A stretch of 64,000 nt of DNA, from assembly GCF_901709675.1 (NCBI RefSeq), contig NC_051094.1:5731001-5795000 (forward strand), read 5' to 3'. Positions 1-9,624 of this stretch are shown in pieces. This stretch comes from Syngnathus acus (Eukaryota > Chordata > Actinopteri > Syngnathiformes > Syngnathidae). The first letter of the stretch is position 1. Every line of letters begins with the position of its first letter. The translations under genes were made by a program, and so were the position numbers. The notes beneath the pieces are model-generated. The model searched no databases and was not told the DNA's origin. It saw nothing but the letters and a program-made list of their open reading frames with translations.

Positions 1-4
1 CTCA

Positions 5-26
5 CAGTACAGTACAGTACAGTACA
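5..26. repeat. (CAGTA)n pentanucleotide microsatellite
   Basis: Four perfect CAGTA units at the left edge of the window. A simple repeat with no coding context. Confidence 0.85.
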
Positions 27-362
27 TTCCATCGTTTCTCCAGCTCTTTACTGTTGTTTTAATGGACTAAAGATACAAATTGCTTACCTGAAGCACATGT
101 CCAATATATGCCAATCAGGAGAAGTACATTCTTTAATTCTATCCACATGTTGGAGGAAAATCAATCCCCCCTCTCACTGGGGGTCGCAACGAATTCAGAA
201 AACAAATGATAAGTCGCCTCACTGAAAATAGCCAGTGGATTGTAGTCCAGAGGAAAATGGAAGTTTGATCCACTCTGCTCCGAGCCCGAAGCATGCCGCG
301 CCCACACAACGCCTACGTCAAACACGTCACATTCAAAGGCTCAAAGCACTCTCAAGCTACGT

Positions 363-386
363 GGGGGGGGGGGGGGGGGGGGGGGG
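363..386. repeat. Poly-G tract of 24
   Basis: An uninterrupted run of 24 G, followed by alternating CG/TG. Such runs are prone to slippage and sequencing-length error. A C24 tract lies about 960 bp to the right, so the two could pair. The rest of 27-1081 is AT-rich intergenic DNA in which I see no gene. Confidence 0.9.
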
Positions 387-1081
387 CGCGCGTGTGCGTA
401 TGACCAAAAGTAAAAAAAAAAAAGGGAAACAGCACTGCCCCTTTGAGTCCTTTCATTTTTGTAACTTTGTAAATGTTCTAGACGTGAACAACAGCGAAAA
501 GCAGTCAACTCGTTTAACTGTAAATATAAATAATTAAATCCAAGTGCGAAAGTTGGAATTCAATGAGGTGTCACTCAATTTATGTTCAAGGATATAGACA
601 AGACTACAGAAGCTTTTCCATTCACGCCTCTCAGAATTCCTGTTGATTTTCAGAGAACGTGAGAAAATACATTTAGCCGACGTGCTTTTGAATGAAAATG
701 AACGATGAGCAAATGAATCTGAGAGAAATGAGGGGAAAGCGTCTCCAATTGAGCCTCGCAAGCCTCGAGTGCAAAAGCACAAAACATATGTAGAATACTT
801 TTTATTCATAATATCTATCATAAATATGATCATGAAAAGTATCATCTTTTTTATTGAATCTTTGATTTAACTCCTCTGTGAACGTGCATTTCCCTGTCGC
901 CATTGCTTATAAACACTCGGTGTAGACTGGCCAGCCCATCCTACTTTGTAGCAAAGTGACTAGATTTGAGGAGAAGGGCGTGACTTTTTTGCCACCCATA
1001 CAGAGAAAGCTGGAATTGAGTGAAATGCAACCGAGTGGCAATTCTATTGACAATGTACCGTACATGTCTTATGTTTGAGGC

Positions 1082-1177
1082 AGTCCAACAAAATCCCGGA
1101 CGATTTTGAACTTTCCCCCGGACATCTTTTTATCTCTCAAAAGTAGGCCATGTCCGGGAAAAAGACTGGTCACCCTA
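1082..1177 (-). repeat. Interspersed repeat end with repeated CCCGGACA-like motifs
   Basis: On the minus strand the segment begins TTAGGGTGACCAGTC and holds several variants of TCCCGGACA separated by T-rich spacers. The combination of a GGTGACCAG end and repeated TGTCCGGG motifs resembles a very common vertebrate/fish interspersed repeat. I recognise the pattern but cannot assign a named family without a repeat library. No target-site duplication was identified. Confidence 0.45.
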
Positions 1178-1350
1178 ACTTACACGAATGAGCCCAATGA
1201 GTGCACACCCGCACGCCCACAGGCACACAAAGGCTTGTCCACGAATGGGCCTTTTTTTGCTCAACATTTAGAGGTAGAGGCAAAGATGGCGGTCTCCAAA
1301 TAAATGGGTGTGCAAGTATTTGGATTTATGGTGGGTATGCAAAAGACGTG

Positions 1351-1374
1351 CCCCCCCCCCCCCCCCCCCCCCCC
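1351..1374. repeat. Poly-C tract of 24
   Basis: An uninterrupted run of 24 C, the complement of the G24 tract at 363-386. Its length is uncertain in any assembly. Confidence 0.9.
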
Positions 1375-1526
1375 GTGATGATTTCAAAGACACCCTCCAA
1401 CATGACAGAAGGGCTTTATGCACACAGGAGTTGAACCTAGGAGCTTGTTAGGACACACCAAGGAGTTGAAAGAGAAAGAAGACATTGTGCTCCTTGATGC
1501 TAAGTCATAAAGTCCTTGCCCGACGC

Positions 1527-1689
1527 CTCATCACGCCACTTTGGCTTTGTTCAAGGCTTCTTCCAGAACGATACATTTGTGTAACAAGAGCACATAGACA
1601 AATAGTTGTGCAGTGTGCACGGGCCAAACAACTAAAAAGTATCCATTTAGGGACAAAATTCCCCACATGAGATGTCTTGGAAGGTCTCG
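1527..1689 (+). repeat. Unnamed dispersed repeat, copy A
   Basis: This stretch matches 3349-3538 in direct orientation. Shared blocks include CTCATCACGC, CTTTGGCTTTG, ACTAAAAAGTATCCA, GGACAAAATTCCCCACA and GATGTCTTGG. Copy A lacks a block of about 22 bp (around CTGCGGGGGAGTCGTC) present in copy B. The similarity stops abruptly on both sides. The family is unknown to me; it may be part of a larger transposable element. Confidence 0.75.
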
Positions 1690-1815
1690 AGCGGCGTGGC
1701 TGCGGCGTGGCTGTGGCGTGGCTGCACACTAAATAAACGTCCATAAAAGTCAGTTAAATAAAGAATGCAAATTTTGAAAACAAATATATTTTCTTTCATT
1801 TTTACTGCAGGTCAC

Positions 1816-3097
1816 AATAAGATAAGATAAGATAAGATAAGATAAGATAATCCTTTATTATTCCCTCAATGGGGAAACTCCTATGTTAGCAGCAATACAC
1901 TTAACATATACACACACACACGCATGCGGGGAAGGGGGTAAAAGATTTTAAAGAAGTAGAAGGTATATATAATTAAAAAATATGGACAGTGTATACAAAA
2001 TACACAATACACAATATGCAGTGGAGATAAAAAAAATATTAGATAAAAAAAATAGTGCAAGTGAAGAAAAAAAAAAAGAAAAAACAGTGCAAAGAAAGCA
2101 GGTAAAAGAGTGTGAGGTAGACAGATATTGCACATAGTGTGATTGCACATATGGTTATTGCACGTTATTGCATGTTATTTTGTCCGTTAGCTACGGTGAT
2201 CGGCCTGGTTGTACAGTCTGATGGCAGCAGGGAGGAAGGACCTGCGATGCCTCTCGGTGGTGCATCGTGGGTGACGAAGCCGGTCACTGATGGAGCTCTC
2301 CAGGGCTCTGACAGTCTCATGAAGGGGGTGGAAGACATTGTCCATGATGGAGGACAGCTTAGCCACCATCCTCCTCTCCCCCACCACCTCCACCCGGTCC
2401 AGACTGCAGCCCAGGACAGCGCCGGCTTTCTTCACCACCTTGTCCAGCCTCTTCCTCTCCGCTGCAGTGATGCCGCTGCTCCAGCAGACCACCCCATAAA
2501 AAATGGCGGACGCCACCACAGAGTCATAGAAGGTCCTCAGGAGGCCGTCCCTCACTCCGAAGGACCTCAGTCTGCGCAGCAGGTGGAGTCTGCTTTGGCC
2601 CTTCTTGTATAGGGCCTGAGTGTTAACAGTCCAGTCCAGTTTATTGTTCAGGTGAACACCCAGGAACTTGTAAGAGTCCACAATCTCTATGTCCGTTCCC
2701 TGGATGTTCACCGGCGAGGGGGAGACTTTGCGCCGGCGGAAGTCCACCACCAGCTCCTTTGTTTTCCCAGAGTTAATCTGGAGGCGGTTCCGCCGGCACC
2801 AGTCCACGAATCTGTGATTCAGTTCTCGGTACTCCGTCTCGTCTCCGTTGTTAATGAGACCGACGATGGCGGAGTCGTCCGAGAACTTCTGGAGGTGGCA
2901 GGTTGATGTGTGGTGGGTGAAGTCAGCTGTGTAGATGGTGAAGAGGAGGGGGGCCAGGACGGTCCCCTGTGGAGCTCCTGTGCTGCAGACCACCGTGTCA
3001 GACACACGGCCTCCTGTCCTCACAAACTGCGGTCTGTTTGTGAGGAAGTCCAGGACCCATGATGTCAGCTGCTGGCTGATGGGAACCAACTGATCAG
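1816..3097 (-). mobile_element. 5'-truncated non-LTR retrotransposon (LINE) fragment with reverse transcriptase C-terminus
   Basis: A minus-strand reading frame of about 300 codons, ending with TAA at 2187-2189, encodes the later part of a jockey-superfamily reverse transcriptase (L2/CR1/Rex1 group). It shows TGAPQGTVLAPLLF, the catalytic box as FSDDSA, and the downstream YKFLGVHL thumb region. Homology begins near 3097 (PISQQLTSWVLDFLTNRPQ); upstream codons look unrelated, so the 5' end, endonuclease and N-terminal RT are missing. The 3' UTR (2186 to about 1851) ends in (TTATC)n, seen as six GATAA units at 1821-1850 on the plus strand, which is typical of fish LINE tails. The open frame suggests a fairly recent insertion. 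It is dead as an autonomous element. Confidence 0.88.
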
Positions 3098-3348
3098 TAT
3101 TAAGCAACAAAAGGAGAAAACAAAAATCCACTGACCGACCAGTAAGCCTGACTATTTTCATTATGATCTTGAGGTGTAGAAAGGGGACTCAGCTTTCGAC
3201 AAGAGGGAGCAGACACACAAACGGCAACACTGCTTGTTACTTATGTTGCGAGTCCAAGGTTGCCTGAAACTAGTGGACGGCTATCCGACCAGCAGACACG
3301 TGACAGCACCACACAGTAATGGCGAACAAATTGAAAAATGACTTCGGA

Positions 3349-3538
3349 CTCATCACGCTACTTTGGCTTTGCTGCGGGGGAGTCGTCAGAACGTTCAAGA
3401 CTTCTTCCACAACGATACGTTTGTTTAACAGGAGCACAAAGACACATAGTTGTTCACTCGTGGTCAAATTGATAATAACAACTAAAAAGTATCCACTTTG
3501 GGACAAAATTCCCCACACGAGATGTCTTGGAGGTCTCG
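3349..3538 (+). repeat. Unnamed dispersed repeat, copy B
   Basis: The longer of two direct copies (see 1527-1689). The two copies lie on either side of the LINE fragment. After 3538 copy B runs into sequence with AACCAATTATCCGCAATAAACG that has no counterpart beside copy A. A short plus-strand frame across it resembles nothing I recognise. 3539-4714 is otherwise AT-rich intergenic DNA. Confidence 0.75.
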
Positions 3539-4714
3539 CGGATTTTCACATATTGCGCGTGGTCTTGGAACCAATTATCCGCAATAAACGAGGGATTATT
3601 GTACTTTTATTATTATTTTATTATCCTGAAGAAGTATGTTGTTGACGTAATTTTTAGCATACTTGAGTGAATCACTCAATTTTACAATATATAAAACGAA
3701 TATTGCACTCTGCTGAAGACTCATTTCGGGCTTCGCGGCAGATGAGGTGGGTGGGTGCTTGTTTTGCGTGGAGCAAGCCATAAAAATGTCCTCCACCTCT
3801 ACAATTCAAGTTGCAGCGGCAGACCTTTTTCTCTGAAAGCAAACCAAGAGATGTTTTGGATGAGGGGACAAATAAGTCATAATAAGTCAAAGAAGTGCAT
3901 GTGCGTGTTGGAGCAGGGTTGCATAAAATGCCTCAGATCAAGCCAATACATGGCTTTAGTCAATGACCATTTACGTTGATTAACTTATTTGCAACAAAAA
4001 GCATTATAAGATAGGAAATCTTCCACAGTGGAGACTCCACGGGAAGCGAGGGGTCGAGTCAGGTGCCTCTCTCACAAACCTTGCAAATATCCTTCTCCTG
4101 CCATCTAGCGGTGAATGGTAATACTAAAACATCAAACCACGGCCCGTGTATATTTGTAGTTTGGCAGCAGCAAATTCCAATATTTGCAGGATTTATTTTA
4201 TTTTAAATCAAATGTGCACAAGTGGATGTTGCGTCTTTATACTTTTGACTCAACGGGAGGGGGGAGAGGGTTCTGCACTGCACAACACAACAAAGTTTCT
4301 TTTTTGTCGCAAAAGCGTGAAATTGGTTGTAGCTAGGAAGCCGAAGGCGATCAAATCATACAGATTGTAAAGTGCACTGAAAGCTGTCACTAATCACAAA
4401 AGTCGAACATTTGTATGATGATGCACTAGTCTATACATTATGAAAGAGATATCAAGAAAATGCCACCATACAATGAAAAAAAAAAAAAGTCCATCTTCCC
4501 AGAAATAAACCACAAGTCATTTTACAAATGTCTGTCCACCATTAAAACTGTAAAATGAGCAAAGTCAGAACTATCCCAAAACTAAAGAAATGTCTGTTCC
4601 TATGAAAACAAGTCAGAACGGTCCACATTGAGAACAAAAAGTCGCAAATAAAAATCATAACGTGATTGCCCATCACACAAGGAATTAAATTGAATCGATT
4701 AAATGGCATGGACA

Positions 4715-4970
4715 ATGCGACATACAGTTGCACAAAGATTTACGGGGACAATCAAGGAGCCACTGCTTTGAGTAAGAACCCGGTGAATAGACAGAGATAA
4801 GACACATTGATGTTAAGTTCCACTTCATTCGTGAAGCACTTAACTGTGGAAATTTTGAGATTGTGTACTGTCCATCAGAAAACACGATTGCTGACATGTT
4901 AACAAAGCCTGTATCTAGGATTAGAATCAACAAATTTAAAAGTTGTTTTTTAAAAACTGAGGAAGCATTC
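4715..4970 (+). pseudogene. Ty1/copia-type polyprotein remnant (RNase H C-terminus), frameshifted
   Basis: Two adjacent frames carry hallmarks of the end of a copia RNase H domain. One holds YGDNQGATALSKNP (from 4741); the next holds HIDVKFHFIREAL (from 4803) and then PSENTIADMLTKP. The first frame hits TAA at 4798-4800 and the homology resumes in a different frame at 4803, so the copy carries an indel near 4795 and cannot encode a working polyprotein. Nothing upstream of about 4715 looks like the rest of pol, so it is also 5'-truncated. The AT-rich stretch from about 4979 (TGTTGAG, with GAATATAAAAA near 5152) could be LTR sequence, but no paired LTR is present in the window. Confidence 0.78.
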
Positions 4971-5234
4971 AGTGAAGATGTTGAGTTATTTGTGCTCTCA
5001 TATTATTATTCTATATGTCATTGTGTCATTTGTTCGGTGTCTTATGCCGTATTTTGTGTTTACAGCAGTGACGTGACGTTTTCTCTTTTATGTACTGTGG
5101 ACACTTTACGTTGGTTTTTACCTTATTTTGCGGCAACGGGAAGTAGGAAGTGAATATAAAAAAGCGCACCAAGAAGCACGGGTGTTAATGATGTGCATTC
5201 CAGTTCTTTTAGGTGAACTGAATCTTTAGAATCA

Positions 5235-5430
5235 GTTCGCTCAAAAGATTCGTTCTTCCTTCGATGATTCCCCCTCACACACACACGCGCGCACACACAC
5301 GCACGCACGCACACACACACTGATACAGCTTCTTTTCTTTTTTTTCTTTTTACATCCAGTGGAAACAACCCATACACATTAAACGATACTACACACAGTG
5401 GGTTCAAAAGAACGAATCTTTTCAGTGAAC
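5235..5430. repeat. Inverted-repeat element (possible MITE or foldback) enclosing a CA/CG microsatellite
   Basis: Arms 5235-5257 and 5408-5430 are inverted copies matching at 21 of 23 positions, with core AAAAGATTCGTTCTT. The loop holds an alternating CA/CG repeat at about 5273-5321 and an AT-rich part. Further copies of the RATTCGTTCTTTT motif lie near 5446-5460. The structure suggests a small nonautonomous DNA element, but no target-site duplication was found. Confidence 0.55.
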
Positions 5431-5470
5431 AAATCACTTCCTAAAGTGATTCGTTCTTTTTTCCGCTGTA

Positions 5471-7380
5471 TTAAATAAATAAAAAATTGCAATCCGTCGT
5501 CCTTTGTACTTATTTCAGTTGTATGCTTTTTGGGATATTGTACTTTTATTGTATTTTTCATGGCGTTAATAGTGTAATAAAGGAAAACGAAAATGATACA
5601 AAGTTCCAAATGAGCCGTAAAGAACAAGTTCAGAATACTGTTGAAGGTTTATTGGGTTGCTTACGGTTGGTGATTAAATATATTTCATGTACCATAATCA
5701 TCGCAGAATGCTTGATATTAGTTTTAAATGATGGCATGACATTAAAAAATGTAATTAAAAAAAGCCCTTAAAAACTACACCATCCATTTGTCACATTTGA
5801 TTAGCACACATCATCGTACATACATTTGCATTTATGGAATTATTGTGACAACAGACGAGTGTTAGCAGAAGTAACGGCATATGCTAAATTAAATCAATAA
5901 GACATAGACGCAATTGTATTTTTATGGCAGATATTTGAATATACCATCATGTGCAATTTAAAAAAAAAAAAATCACAATAACTTCTATAAAAACAATCAA
6001 TGAAGTTAAATGAGTTGTAATTTGGCACTTTTGATTATGCTACAATTATTATTCATATGGTTTAAAAATGGCACTTTTAAATTGTAAGACATCCCATCAT
6101 ACTTAAAGTTAACATGCATGCAAACAACAACAACCTCCCTCTTGCACCATGTCTGTAACATTCATCACAATGCTGTGCAATGACACGGACTGAAGCCACC
6201 CAGCCACCGTCGGAACACGTCAGAACCGGTCCATAGACAACACTGGACCAAAGTAATAGTTGTCAAAAAACAAACATCAACGCAAGTGACACAGCAAAGT
6301 GGAGGCTTTGTAAATGTGTATTGAGTCACTACGGAACGAGCCCGTTTTGCTGAACACTGGCATAAGACAAAAAAAAACTTCCAACATGGAAGAGGAAACA
6401 AGAAGTCAGATATCCTTCAATAATACCTGTGAGGGAAAGAGATGATTGCATCGTGCGCTGAGAGAGAACATGAGCGGTGGGGTGCAAACTAAACAATTCA
6501 CCCACCACCTTTCATCCAAACGTGCGTGCAAACATCAATAAATAGAAAACATCTATGTAGCGTAAAGAAAACTTTTAAATGGAACGATGGAGGAAATAAT
6601 GAGTCAAGGCTGAATGAAATGGAATATATTGATTATAGTAGTTGTTGTCACTTGTGTTTCTGCAGCAGCGTGTAGTTGTTTCTGAGTCACTTGACTGGCA
6701 AGTTGTAACAAAATAAAATACAAATTGAACAGAGGCACAAAATCACAATTGAGCAAAATGACAATGTTATCAATATTGCACTGACTTGTTTTGAAGCAAA
6801 GGTGAAGAAAAAGGAATATTTCTTTAATTTTCTTTGCATGATCTCAGATTGTACACAAAGGTGCTTTTACACTACGGCAACACAAGCAAGTCAGCAAAAT
6901 CAAGTCCTTTAAAAGTGGCAACTACCCATAAAAGCATAAAATTGTGCTGTTGCCTTCCCGATTCAGAAGAGGTGAAAAAATGTTGAAAACTGGCAACTAG
7001 TCAAAGGGGGACAATTGCTTGGTCCACTTTGTGCCATTGTTCTGTCTTGCTGCCGTTTATATCAAGGTGGAAAGTAACCGCTACAAAGAAGTGGTGACTA
7101 CCACCAAAGGCGAAAAATGCCTGCTTTCACACAGTTGGTGCGAAACTGGCAACTACCTCCCCAAAAAAATAATAGGGGGACTTCGAATGATTCGGTTTTT
7201 TTGGGGGGTGGAGGGCTTTTATAGGCAGTATTAAAAGTGGCTCGTGATGAAGATTAAAAACATTCAAGGGTGTAGTCTGCTTTTAGCACTTGGGGGATAC
7301 TGTTCAGTTTCCACTTCCACCCTGGAAAAGGGAACAACGGAATGAAATATTTTTGGATAACTAGACCCGTCTCAATGGCT
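5471..7380. other. Intergenic DNA and probable 3' UTR of the PH-domain gene
   Basis: AT-rich sequence with no convincing coding frame. The part next to 7380 is likely the 3' UTR of the minus-strand PHETA gene. A possible ATTAAA polyadenylation hexamer on the minus strand lies near 6817-6822. TGGCAACTAC or TGGCAACTAG occurs three times, at about 6916, 6991 and 7147. Confidence 0.4.
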
Positions 7381-8193
7381 TCACTGACTCTGCAGCCACT
7401 GGGCCCTCAGTTCCTCCACCTCGAGTCCGTACCAGTCGTGGAGCTTGGAGAAACATCCGGTGCCGGGTGAGAAGGGGCTCTCCAGAGATGCTCCTCTTCT
7501 TCTAGGGGGCACCGGGGGAGCCCTGGCCCCATTGGCACTCGCCCCGTCCGCCCCGCCCTCCCAGGCTACACAGGAGTTAGCTGCCTCAGAGGAACCGTTA
7601 GCCAAGCCGGGTTGCGCTTTGCTCCAGGCCACGCCGTTCTCCTTGGGACCTCCGGACATGAGCTGGCCCTCATCCTGGTGGTTCTTCTGTCCAGAGCAGG
7701 AGGACGACGTCGACAAGGACGACGACGATGACGACGATCGTGATTTGGACACTCGCTTGAATGACCTGGGCCTGCTTTGTGGGACTCCGCCGCCCGCCTC
7801 TCGGATCTCTTCCAACTGCCTCTCCAGCTCCTTGACCACCAGCCTCATGTAGTCAAAGCTGGCCCGCGACAACGCTTTGACCCAGGACTCCATGGCCGCC
7901 TGGCTGTCGGCCGCCATCTTGTACACGCGAGCCCGAGCGCAGTCGAACTTGACGGCGAAAGCGAACTCCTCGGCCGACTCGCAGAGCTCCACGGTGCAGC
8001 CCTCTAGGACGATGAGGCCGATGGGCTCGCGGCCGTCGCGCTCCTCGAAGTAGAAGAGCATGTTGCCTTTTAGGACGAACCAGCGGCGATGGTAAGCCGT
8101 GTTGCGCTCGCCCTTCTTGAACAGGAAGCCCGTCTTGTCGGGCGGCGAGTCACACGTGGCGTAGTGGGCCACGCTGCGTTCGTTCAGCTTCAT
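7381..8193 (-). CDS. pheta1: Sesquipedalian-family PH-domain endosomal adaptor (PHETA1/PHETA2-like)
   Basis: A 270-residue protein in one coding exon, as in mammalian PHETA genes. It is an adaptor that binds the inositol 5-phosphatases OCRL and INPP5B on early and recycling endosomes and helps endosome-to-TGN sorting (family knowledge). The family N-terminus MKLNERS fixes ATG at 8191-8193; an in-frame GTG two codons upstream is not needed. The PH domain spans about 18-115 ([26 protein letters not shown], tryptophan in [13 protein letters not shown]). A short coiled coil follows (about 116-135), then a serine-rich, proline-rich linker and a C-terminal F&H motif, FSKLH at 248-252, which is the OCRL-binding signature. 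Which of the two paralogues it is cannot be settled from sequence alone, so the symbol is provisional. Confidence 0.88.
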   Translation of the reverse strand: MKLNERSVAHYATCDSPPDKTGFLFKKGERNTAYHRRWFVLKGNMLFYFEERDGREPIGLIVLEGCTVELCESAEEFAFAVKFDCARARVYKMAADSQAAMESWVKALSRASFDYMRLVVKELERQLEEIREAGGGVPQSRPRSFKRVSKSRSSSSSSSLSTSSSCSGQKNHQDEGQLMSGGPKENGVAWSKAQPGLANGSSEAANSCVAWEGGADGASANGARAPPVPPRRRGASLESPFSPGTGCFSKLHDWYGLEVEELRAQWLQSQ

Positions 8194-8233
8194 CGTCACT
8201 GCGCTTTCTCTTGCTTGCGGATTATTAATTCAT

Positions 8234-9088
8234 CTGCAAGAGGTCCATGAGAAGGAAAACAATCAAGGCAAGGGTGTGAAAATCATTTTGGACAGGCGAC
8301 ATTATAGGAAAGGTTTTGTAAGACCTCTCGAAAAAACAAAACTGATTTTCTGCCAAAATGTAAATATCAAATCCACTCACAAAAAAAATATAGGATCCAC
8401 TTCAATTGTTTTAGTGGGCCGCAAAAATGATGTTGCAAGTCAGTTCAGTCCTCAACCATGAATTGGTCAAATGTGATTTAGATTAAAATCTCTCTCACGA
8501 CAGGATGGACTTTGCGTTGGAGTCACATGTGCGGCCATAAATTGGGTCACAGCCCTAAGTAAACAACTCAAGTCACAGTGGATACATCGGCTTTTACAAT
8601 GTGTTTCGGTCAATTATTCTCAAACAGTCGTCGCGAGTCATTACTTGGTGGTCTGCAAAATAATTTACATTAAGTCGTGTCGTATTGTAACAACATTTTG
8701 ACCTTTCTCCAAAATAAGCAACTTTCAAATTCCTATGGCATGTTGCGCTATGTATTACTGAAGTAATTTGAAAGCCGCATTCTCGTACATTGCTATGTCG
8801 ATTTGATTAACCGTTCAACGGTAATTTACAGTCAAATTCATTATCATTAACTATTGACAGTTCAGTCTTGCATGCTTTCGGAATGTAGTAGCAAGTTTCA
8901 GTACCCACACAGCAAAAGGATGAACATCTAATCGAACCCAGAACTTTAATTGTAAAGCAGATGTGGAAACAAGGACAACGCAGTGAAAGTGTTTGTTTCT
9001 TTTACTGTAAGAAATTTAGATTTTTAAAAAATCCTCATTGAATCAGATACCTTCTTCAAGTAATAAGGATCCAAACTAAGTGACTTAC
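8234..9088 (-). other. Probable 5' UTR intron of the PHETA gene
   Basis: On the minus strand a pyrimidine-rich tract ends in TCTTGCAG immediately before 8233, 40 bases upstream of the start codon, which is a good 3' splice site. A strong donor, ACAC followed by GTAAGT, lies at 9088/9089. Together they suggest a noncoding first exon just above 9089 and an intron of about 855 bp. This is inference; a transcript would decide it. Confidence 0.4.
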
Positions 9089-9614
9089 GTGTACGTCGTC
9101 TCTTGCTCCCATCACAGTTGCTCTTCTAATTCCAAGCGTCCACTTTTTGTATTTCATCTCTTAAGCCATTTTCAAAAACATCCTGCCAAAAATGAAGACA
9201 TTTCATGTTTGGTTGAAAAATAACATGCCATATGAGCTTTCTCCCCACCAAATGATTCACTCTCTGGCTTTGTCAGCAGCTTTTGACGCATCAGCACTTT
9301 TCCGACTGTAAAAAAAAGAAGAAAAAACCGCCGAGACAAAAAGAAGAAATAGAGCAAAAATATCGCTTAAGTGTGTGGAAAGAGATCATGTTGGGTTTGT
9401 AGCACTGCGTCGTTTTCGCTACATCATTTACAGGACTTAGCGTTGAGTTCACACGTGAACGCTCAGCTAGCGTCGTCAAGCGTCCATATTACGACATCCA
9501 CATTTTAATTATTGCTAGGAATCAAATTACCAGTTGAGTAAAGATGTTTGTTCTGGAGAAAAGTCCTTGGAGCGTTCTTTATCGAGCCGCCTTCCTTCTC
9601 CCATTTTTCCCCAT

Positions 9615-9624
9615 GTCACGTGAC
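9615..9624. promoter_or_regulatory. Perfect E-box/CLEAR palindrome GTCACGTGAC
   Basis: The 10 bp palindrome GTCACGTGAC matches the TFEB/TFE3 CLEAR consensus (also a USF/MITF E-box). It lies 1.4 kb upstream of the PHETA start codon and about 0.5 kb above its proposed first exon. Function is inferred from motif and position only. From 9625 to 11689 I see only AT-rich intergenic DNA. Confidence 0.4.

Noticed and set aside
4979-5160. Copia 3' LTR
   Set aside because: TGTTGAG at the expected place and an AATATAAAAA box are suggestive, but no second LTR or clear CA end is present, so it is not listed as a separate feature.
7445-7852. A 135-codon plus-strand open frame with an Asp-rich run
   Set aside because: It is the antisense shadow of the serine-rich linker of the PHETA gene.
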